64,000 nucleotides of DNA from Betaproteobacteria bacterium (GTDB lineage: Bacteria; Pseudomonadota; Gammaproteobacteria; Burkholderiales; Usitatibacteraceae): contig JADKJR010000039.1 in the NCBI GenBank assembly GCA_016720925.1, positions 1 through 64,000 of the forward strand. The letters are read 5' to 3'. Below the pieces are notes generated by a model. The model did not search any database. It saw nothing but the letters and a program-made list of their open reading frames with translations, and was not told the origin of the DNA. A program made the translations under genes and the position numbers. Positions 57,002 to 64,000 of this stretch are shown piece by piece; positions within the stretch are counted from its first letter, which is position 1, and the number at the start of each line of letters is the position of its first letter.

Positions 57002-57916
57002 GTGCGAAATCGATCGAACCCGGCGCCAGTGTGGCTGCCGTTCATCGTGCTGGGTGCGGCCGTCCTGATTGTGTCCAGCGCTGCAATCGTGATTCGCATC
57101 GCGCAGGCAGAGGGGGTGGCTTCCCTTGGCATCGCAGCATGGCGGCTCTCGCTGGCCGCCGCCGTGTTGTGGCCGCTGGTCTGGAGCCGGAATCATGCGC
57201 AAGTCAAGGCGCTTTCCGCCAATGAATGGCTGTTAGGCGGCCTTTCAGGCGTTTTCCTGGCCCTGCATTTCGCGACGTGGATTTCTTCGTTGGGCTATAC
57301 CTCGGTCGCAAGCAGTCTGGCGCTGGTCAGCACCAATCCGGCGTGGATTGCCCTGGCGTCATGGCTGGTTTTCCGTGAAAAATTGAGTGGTTGGCTTGTT
57401 CTTGGCATTGCCGCGGCCATAGGCGGAAGTGCGCTGATTTTCTTGTCCGATGCGCAATTGGCTCCCACGTCGCCCGGTAGCAATGCCTTGCTGGGCAATA
57501 TTCTCGCCGTCATTGGCTCGCTCACGGTATGTGGCTATTTGTTGATTGGCCGTAAACTTCGTAAAACCGTGCCGCTCCTTCCTTATATCTGGCTGGTGTA
57601 TTCCAGCGCGGCAATCGTGTTGATGATCACGGCACTCGCCGCTGGTGCATCCTTGACCGGCTATTCCACGACGGCGTGGATCTGCCTGTTCGTATTGGCA
57701 TTGGGTCCCCAATTGCTGGGACACAGCGCGTTCAACTGGGCGTTAAAGCACGTCTCCGCCACATTTATTGCCATCGCAATTCTGGGTGAGCCGATTGGGT
57801 CGGCGTTGCTGGCGTGGCTCATATTCGGCGAAACATTTGCGCCGCTGCAGATGGCCGGATTTTGTTTGTTGCTGGCGGGGATTTATCTCGCGTCGCGGGG
57901 TGAAAAGTCCTCCTGA
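57002..57916 (+). CDS. DMT-family (EamA) transporter
   Basis: 304 residues, about ten transmembrane helices in two EamA repeats (WLPFIVLGAAVLIVSSAAIV; FLALHFATWISSLGYTS; SLALVSTNPAWIALASWLVF; second half ISLA-like ALGPQLLGHSAFNWALKHVSA). Likely exports a small metabolite; the substrate is unknown. Start GTG 57002, ten bases after the LysM gene, so the two are probably cotranscribed. Confidence 0.9.
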   Translation: MRNRSNPAPVWLPFIVLGAAVLIVSSAAIVIRIAQAEGVASLGIAAWRLSLAAAVLWPLVWSRNHAQVKALSANEWLLGGLSGVFLALHFATWISSLGYTSVASSLALVSTNPAWIALASWLVFREKLSGWLVLGIAAAIGGSALIFLSDAQLAPTSPGSNALLGNILAVIGSLTVCGYLLIGRKLRKTVPLLPYIWLVYSSAAIVLMITALAAGASLTGYSTTAWICLFVLALGPQLLGHSAFNWALKHVSATFIAIAILGEPIGSALLAWLIFGETFAPLQMAGFCLLLAGIYLASRGEKSS

Positions 57917-57925
57917 AAGCTGCTC

Positions 57926-57970
57926 ACCGGCTGGCCGGTTGCGGTGATCGTCGCAACCGTCGCTTATAAT
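57926..57970 (+). promoter_or_regulatory. Hairpin and -10 element before the glycosyltransferase gene
   Basis: ACCGGC-TG-GCCGGT stem-loop (57926-57939) just after the transporter stop, without a T-run, then a perfect TATAAT at 57965-57970. The -35 is poor (TTGCGG, 20 bases upstream). Start of a glycosyltransferase unit is plausible. Confidence 0.35.
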
Positions 57971-58013
57971 CTCTCCTCCTGCAAATTTACACGCGCCTAC
58001 CGGGCGCTCCCCC

Positions 58014-61000
58014 TTGACCCCAATCGACATCATCATCCCGGTTTACCGCGGTGTGGCTGAAACGCGGGCTTGCATCGAAAGCGTGCTTGCTGCCAGCAAC
58101 ATCCATCCGGTGGAAATCGTCGTGGTCGATGACGCGAGCCCGCAAGCGGAAATTGCGGAATATCTCGACGAACTTGCCAATTCGCACCGGATCAATCTCT
58201 TGCGAAACGAGATCAACCGCGGGTTTGTCGCATCGGTGAATCGGGGTATGTCGCTGCATGCTGATCGCGACGTCGTTCTGCTGAACAGTGACACCGAAGT
58301 TGCGGACGGCTGGCTTGACCGGCTTGCCGTTTGCGCTTCCTTGCGCACGGACGCGGCAAGTATTTCGCCGTTCTCGAACAACGCCACACTCTGCAGCTAT
58401 CCGCAAGTTGGCCACGCAAACTTGCTGCCATCGAACATGAGGCTCGGTTCGCTGGATCGACTGATTTCAGTGGTTAACGCGGGTAAAACTGTTGAGTTGC
58501 CGACGACAGTTGGCTTCTGTATGTTCCTTCGGCGCCAAGTCTTGAATGAAATTGGATTTTTCGACGAAGCCGCGTTCGGCCGCGGGTATGGCGAGGAAAA
58601 TGACTGGTGCCTGCGTGCGGCAGCAAATGGGCATACGCATCTGCTTTGCGCCGATACGTTCGTCTTTCATCGCGGCGAGGTGTCGTTTGCGCAATCGGCG
58701 TCAATGGCGAAAGAACGGGCACAAACGATCATTGATGATCGATATCCCCGCTACCGCGAGGAAGTTGCCCGCTACTTCAATGACGACCCCGCGCGGCCCT
58801 TCCGCAGAGCGATCGACATTGCGCGCCTCTTTGAATCACCTCTCCCCAACCTGCTGTTCGTGACCCACAACTGGGGCGGCGGCACGGAGCAGCACGTCCT
58901 CGATTTGATCGAGCTCATCGATGGCCGCGCCAACGTGATGGTCATGCGGCCGCGCTCCGTCCATTCGCTCTCAATCAGCTGGGTCTCGGGGAACGTGAAT
59001 CGCGAGGAGTTTGTCGCCCATTTCAATGTGCCGGACGATCAGGAAGCCATGTTGCGCTTCTTGAGCGGCATCGGTGTCGCACGCGTACACCTGCATCACA
59101 TTCATGGCCACGCGCCGGAAGTCTTGAACCTGGCTGAGCAACTGGACGTTCCGCTCGATGTCACGCTGCATGATTATTTTCCGCTGACGCCGCTATATCA
59201 CCTTGGCCACGGTGCAACCGTGCCTGAAAATAATGTGGCGCATGCATGGAACTGGTCGCTCGACCAGTGGCGTTCGCGGATGCGCGCGTTCCTTGCCTCG
59301 GCTTCGCGCGTGATTAGTCCGTCGAAAGACCTGGCGGATCGAGTCGTTGCGTTCTACCCGGAAATCAGGGTTGACGTATGGCCGCATCCCGAACGATTCG
59401 AATACCCGGAGTTGATTCCGGCAAAGATCCTGCTTCTAGGTGGAGTGACGAAGGATAAAGGCCAGGAGGTGGCTCGCGCGTGCGCAGAGGATGCCCACAC
59501 ACGCAAACTGCCATTATTTTTTCGGGTGTTGGGACACACGGAAGACCCTTTGCCGGTGTATCCAGAATTGCCACTCACCGTCAGCGGGAGCTATCGGGGC
59601 ATTGACCTCGACTTCCTGATCGCACTTGAGCGCGCCGATGCAGTCATGTTCCCCGCGCAGATCCCGGAGAGTTACTCGTACACTTTGAGCGCGGCAATCC
59701 GCAGTGGACTGCCGATCCTCGCATCGCGGCTTGGCGCATTTCCGGAGCGCCTGGCGAAATATCCAAAGGCAAAGTTGCTCGAATGGAACGCATCGCCACG
59801 CGAGTGGAACGAGGCGTTACTCGGCCTGGTCGCGGTGCATCCTGCGTCTCGGGCAGCGATTGAGGAGGGCAGTGCAATTTATCGCGACAGGTATCTTGCC
59901 CCCATTGCGAATGGCAAGCCGGGTCAAGCGGCACCGGCGCTGCCGTCGCGTCACTATTTTCCATCGCGCGAACTGCCGCGTGACCGGGAGCTATTGCTGG
60001 CGGAGCTTTATGCCGGTGGAATCTTGTGCGGGCATGGACCGGCAAGAAAAGAACTCGAGAATCGCATCGGCAAGTTCGATGACGCACTGAAAATGGCGCG
60101 CGAATCCGCCGATGCGGCGCATGAAGCGGCCAAAGCGGCCGGGCGGCACTGCGACGAAAGCGCTGCCCACTTTCAAGCCGCCTATGCCGAGCAGGAAAAA
60201 GCAGCGCTGGCCGCGCATGCCGAATTGAGAAGAATTGTCGAAAGTACGACTTGGCGCATGACGAAGCCATTGCGCAAGGCGGCGCAGTTGTTGAAGTCTG
60301 CCGTACGCGGAATTGCGACGTGCCTGGCGGGGAGCACGCTCGATACCAAGGTATGCCGCGACCGCCGCAAGTATCCTGAGACAACAAGGGGTACATGCGC
60401 TGGGACGGGAGATTCGCCGCAAGCTCGTGCGATCCGAAATGCCAATTGAAATGCCGGTACGCAGTTTTGCCATCGAGGTCGAATTGGCGCCGTTGGTTGT
60501 ACCGTCGAGCGAAACTCCGCGCTGGTCAATCATCATTCCCGTGTATGGCCAGCATAACCTGACGTATACCTGCTTGAAGAGCATTGCGGACACCTGTGCG
60601 GGTAATGCAATCGAGGTCATCGTCGCCGATGATTGCTCGCCCGAGCCCGCCAGCGCTGCGCTGTCGATGGTCACCGGCGTGCGATTTATCCAAAACGAAA
60701 AAATATCGGATTCCTGCACAACTGTAACGAAGCGGCCAAGAACGCCCGGGGCGAATTCATCATATTGCTCAACAACGACACCATTGTTACCGGTGATTGG
60801 CTCAATGCGATGACGACCGTATTTGCCGATGATGCCAAGGCGGGGCTGGTCGGCGTTAAGCTATTGTTCGCCGACGGAAAATTGCAGGAAGCCGGTGGAA
60901 TCGTGTGGCGCGATGGATCGGCGTCGAATTACGGGCGCGGCCAGGATCCGCGTTGTCCGGAATTCAACTACCGCCGCGAAGTCGATTATTGCTCGGGCGC

Positions 61001-62396
61001 GTGCATCATGATCCCGACGAAATTGTGGCACCAGCTCGGTGGTTTCGACGAGCGTTTCGCCCCCGCATACTATGAAGACACGGATCTCGCGTTTCGAGTG
61101 CGCGAAGCCGGTTATCGTGTGATCTACCAGCCGCATGCCGAGGTGGTGCACTTTGAAGGCCAATCGTCGGGGACTGACCTTACGCAAGGCGTGAAGCGCC
61201 ACCAGGTCATCAATCAGAAAACCTTCGAGGAACGTTGGCGATCAACGTTGGCACGACATCGGTCGCACGGAATTTCTCCCCAATTGGAACGTGATCGCGG
61301 TGCGTTGCGCCGGGTACTCGTAATCGACAACTGCCTCGTGATGCCGGACCGGGATGCCGGTTCACTTCGGATGTACGAAATGCTCAAGGCCATGCGCGAG
61401 ATGGGGTGCCGCGTGAGCTTTGTCGCTGACAACGGACAACATCAGGAAAACTACGTGCGCCTGACGCAATCGCTCGGCGTGGAAGTGTTGCATGCGCCGT
61501 TCGTCTCCCCGCTTAGCACGGCGATTACGCGCTACGCTCCCGATTTTGACGTCGTGATTCTTTCGCGCGCGACGGTGGCGGTGAAGTATATCGACATCGT
61601 GCGGCAGCACATGCCCAATGCCAAGCTGATTTTCGACACGGTGGACTTGCACTTTTTACGCTTGCAACGTGAAGCGGAACTTTCGGGGACCGCCGCGTCG
61701 ATGGCTGCCGCGGAAGAGATGAAGAAATCGGAGCTGGAGCTGATCGCAAAATCCGATATCACGCTGGTGGTGAGTACCTTCGAGCGCGGTTTACTTGAAA
61801 CCGTGGCGCCACGTGCACAGATCCACATTCTTTCCACCATTCATGAGCCTGCGCCGGGTCCGAAACCGTTCGCGCAACGAAACGGCGCCCTATTTATCGG
61901 CGGATTCCGTCATGCTCCAAACGTTGACGCAATGCTCTGGTATGCCTCCGAAGTGCTACCCATCCTCCGCGAGCGCGGCGCAAACATTCGTACGACGGTG
62001 ATCGGCTCGGACGTACCCGACGCCATACTCAAATTTGCGGCCGACGACTTCGTGATCGCCGGTTTTGTTCCCGATATCGAACCGTTGTTCAATGACGCGC
62101 GTGTCGCGATCGCGCCGCTCCGGTTTGGCGCAGGCGTGAAAGGCAAGGTAAATCTGTCCATGCAATTTGGGGTTCCCGTGGTGGCGACCGCTTGTGCGGT
62201 CGAAGGGATGAACCTGGTCGCCGGAAAAGACGTGCTCGTCGGCGACGATGCCGCCGCGTTCGCAAACGCGATTGTTCAACTGTATGACGACGAGCATCTT
62301 TGGTCGCAGTTGCGCGCGGGCGGCCTGGATAACATCAGGCACTGGTTCTCGCGCGACCATGCCTGCCGTGTATTGAAGCACGTACTGGATCTCTAA
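58014..62396 (+). CDS. Large multidomain glycosyltransferase, GT2-GT4-GT2-GT4 (two frameshifts)
   Basis: About 1460 residues when joined. First GT2 domain: IDIIIPVYRGVAETRACIESV, VLLNSDTEVADGWLDRL, FDEAAFGRGYGEENDWCLR. A GT4-like part follows (LLFVTHNWGGGTEQHVLDL; ILLLGGVTKDKGQEVARAC). A coiled-coil linker holds the family signature STTWRMTKPLRKAAQLL. Second GT2: WSIIIPVYGQHNLTYTCLKSI, LLNNDTIVTGDWLNAM, YYEDTDLAFRVREAGYRV. The C-terminal GT4 has LFIGGFRHAPNVDAMLWY and APLRFGAGVKGKVNLSMQFG. Frame changes near 60330 and at an A6 run (60698-60703; seven would join FIQNEKN to IGFLHNCNEAA). TTG start at 58014. Builds surface glycan; not necessarily the XrtA polysaccharide. Confidence 0.85.
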
Positions 62397-62404
62397 CCTT
62401 CACG

Positions 62405-63631
62405 GTGGAAAGCGCAATTCTCTTGGGTTATGAACCGCAGTTTCCCGGCCACTACCAGCCGCGCGTCCCGAAAGACGACCGCTATTACGACCTGTCCCAG
62501 CTTGAGACCATCAAGTGGCAGGTGGAACTCGCCAAATCTCACGGGCTATATGGCTTCTGCCACTACCACTATTGGTTCGAAGGCAAGCAGCTACTCGAAA
62601 CGCCAACCAACCTGATGTTGGCAAACAAAGACGTCGATTTTCCGTTCTGCCTCGCCTGGGCCAACGAAACCTGGTCGCGGCGGTGGGACGGACGGGAGCA
62701 GGATATTCTTCAGGCACAAACCCACCGTCCGGATCCGGCCGCGTGGGAAAAGCACTTCGAATATCTCTACCGCGCATGGAGCGACCCGCGGGCGATTCGC
62801 ATCGACGGCAAGCCGGTCTTCATGATTTATCGCCCGCATTTGGTGACCAAACTCGGTGAAATGCTGGCGTATTGGACACGGCGGGCCAAAGAGCAAGGCT
62901 TGCCGGGTTTGTTTTTTGTGGCGATGAAGCAATACGAATATCCGAAGCCGGAACTACTCAGGCATTTCGATGGATCGATGCATTTCCAGCCTTTCGAGGC
63001 AATGGCCTCGCCGGACTTTCGACCGTTACCCCAGAAGGAACAACAAATACCTGCCCCGACCGGGATTGCCTCTCCGGAATTTGTCGATCCACCGATCACC
63101 GAGCCAGGCTTACTCAGGAGGCAATGGAGGAAGTTACCGATATCGTTTCGATTGGCGGCGCACAGGCTGAAGTGGTATTTGACCCATGCGCTGATGGTGC
63201 TACCAAAGCGGGTATTCGCCATGCTTTCAAAATCTGTCCAGGCACGTGTCCTGGCGCTGCGATCCCGGCGAGAACCCTCCCTGGTCATCTGGGACTACGA
63301 CTCGATGTGGAATCAAATCATCAAGGTAGAACAGGATCATGGCCTCACGACGTTTCCCGGCGCATTTGTGGATTGGGATAACACGCCGCGCTACGGCAAG
63401 CGTGCGCGCTTGTTCAAAGGGGCAACGCCCGATCGGTTTCGCTATTGGTTCAACAAACTGGTACAGGTGACCGCGAGCCGCCCGGTGAACGAACGCATCA
63501 TCTTCCTGAATGCGTGGAATGAGTGGGCGGAGGGAACCTACCTCGAGCCGGATGAACGGTATGGCAAGCAATATCTGGAGATCGTGCGCGATGCTTTGGA
63601 CGCACAGGTCAAAGCGAGTTCGACGGACTGA
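62405..63631 (+). CDS. WbsX-type (GH99-like) glycan-biosynthesis protein, N-terminally short
   Basis: 408 residues from a GTG. FPGHYQPRVPKDDRYYDLSQ, GLYGFCHYHYWFEGKQLLE, FPFCLAWANETWSRRWDG and the C-terminal FLNAWNEWAEGTYLEPDERYG are the WbsX/Glyco_tran_WbsX family core. The family normally begins with a first strand containing YLPQFH and a GFTEW segment, which are absent; the gene begins at LLGYEPQFPGHYQ. No match is found in the other two frames just upstream, which belong to the preceding glycosyltransferase. Likely modifies or cleaves surface glycan. Confidence 0.82.
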   Translation: MESAILLGYEPQFPGHYQPRVPKDDRYYDLSQLETIKWQVELAKSHGLYGFCHYHYWFEGKQLLETPTNLMLANKDVDFPFCLAWANETWSRRWDGREQDILQAQTHRPDPAAWEKHFEYLYRAWSDPRAIRIDGKPVFMIYRPHLVTKLGEMLAYWTRRAKEQGLPGLFFVAMKQYEYPKPELLRHFDGSMHFQPFEAMASPDFRPLPQKEQQIPAPTGIASPEFVDPPITEPGLLRRQWRKLPISFRLAAHRLKWYLTHALMVLPKRVFAMLSKSVQARVLALRSRREPSLVIWDYDSMWNQIIKVEQDHGLTTFPGAFVDWDNTPRYGKRARLFKGATPDRFRYWFNKLVQVTASRPVNERIIFLNAWNEWAEGTYLEPDERYGKQYLEIVRDALDAQVKASSTD

Positions 63632-63748
63632 ACCGTCCCGCGTGCGCAGTAGCAGACCTCGCTGATTTGCCGGGCGTGAAAAGCCGAGTGCGCCGTCCTT
63701 GATATCCGATCAATGCGGCGCACAGTCACAATCTTCCGCGAAGTAGTC

Positions 63749-63813
63749 AAACACAAGAGCTGGCGCGGCGTTCAGGTCATAAATGCCAGAGAAACCGCAC
63801 CAATGCTGGTGTT
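63749..63813. repeat. Dispersed ~66-bp imperfect palindrome, copy 4
   Basis: AAACACAAGAGCTGGCGCGG, inner CAGGTCATAAATGCC, right arm CCGCACCAATGCTGGTGTT. It lies between the convergent WbsX gene and the minus-strand dockerin gene. Confidence 0.65.
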
Positions 63814-63848
63814 CCCAATGTTCTGTTGCTGGTGCAATGCGTCGCGCC

Positions 63849-64000
63849 TTACGGAAGAACCAATCCCGATCGCGACTTCACGATTGCCACATCCTTGTCG
63901 TCGACGACACCGTCGGCGTTCAAATCAAACGCGGCACCGATCGCGCCAACGGGTGCTGCCAGCCGGGCCTTTACACCGCTGATATCCGCAGCGGTCACCG
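63849..64000 (-). CDS. C-terminal end of a dockerin-domain protein (partial at window edge)
   Basis: Minus-strand frame open from the window end to TAA at 63849. It reads VTAADISGVKARLAAPVG then GAAFDLNADGVVDDKDVAIV and ends SGLVLP. DLNADGVVDDKD is a calcium-loop (dockerin type I/EF-hand-like) sequence. The duplicated ADISGVKAR / DVAIVKSR segments are the two dockerin helices. Betaproteobacteria often carry such a domain at the C-terminus of large secreted proteins. The N-terminal part lies outside the window. Confidence 0.75.
   Translation of the reverse strand, partial: VTAADISGVKARLAAPVGAIGAAFDLNADGVVDDKDVAIVKSRSGLVLP

Overview
The window looks like a chromosomal segment of a betaproteobacterium (Burkholderiales/Nitrosomonadales type). 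The pointers are an exosortase A (XrtA)/PEP-CTERM exopolysaccharide locus with its PrsK-PrsR-PrsT regulatory set, a PuuD-type urate oxidation cluster, adjacent ispD-ispF, and a single che operon. This is inferred from gene families and order only. There is no rRNA, tRNA, prophage, insertion sequence or CRISPR array that I can recognise.

Layout. 1-2.2 kb: a frame-disrupted molybdopterin-binding dehydrogenase subunit (+). 2.3-15.5 kb: one long minus-strand block that starts at the export lipoprotein gene (15473). It runs through chain-length protein, tyrosine autokinase, beta-barrel protein and locus ATPase into a modification module: amidotransferase, acyl-CoA ligase, acyl carrier protein, NAD-synthetase family protein, PrmC-like methyltransferase, GNAT. 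15.9-16.9 kb: galE (+). 17.2-26.2 kb: on the minus strand a PEP-CTERM protein gene with a sigma-54-type promoter and a strong terminator, then xrtA, prsK, prsR and prsT. 26.5-36.7 kb: a divergent purine-degradation cluster (minus: GntR regulator, puuE, uraD; plus: hiuH, xdhA, xdhB, xdhC, puuD, guaD) covering guanine to allantoate. 36.8-41.3 kb: small minus-strand genes (secreted protein, tautomerase, aquaporin, two small membrane proteins, VOC protein, AAA ATPase, secreted protein). 41.3-48.3 kb: a repeat-rich stretch with rarA, serS, a histidine phosphatase, mltF, ispD and ispF. 48.3-55.0 kb: a minus-strand chemotaxis operon cheW-cheZ-like-cheY-cheA-unknown-cheR-cheD-cheB, with no receptor or flagellar gene in view. 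55.3-63.6 kb: a LysM/FecR protein, a DMT transporter, a very large multidomain glycosyltransferase and a WbsX-type protein (+). The last 150 bases hold the C-terminal dockerin-like end of a minus-strand gene.

Sequence quality matters here. About sixteen well-conserved genes are broken by single-base frame changes, many of them at short homopolymers, and they are concentrated below 30 kb. I treat these as probable sequencing or assembly indels and annotate each gene as one unit, saying where the frame changes. True pseudogenisation cannot be excluded from the sequence alone.

Three things stand out: (i) a GG-N10-GC sigma-54 element upstream of the PEP-CTERM gene next to its presumed sigma-54 activator PrsR; (ii) a dispersed imperfect palindrome of about 66 bp in four intergenic copies, one overlapping the ispF stop codon; (iii) a cluster of ATTCCC-type palindromic repeats around and inside rarA, where repeat sequence appears to be translated.
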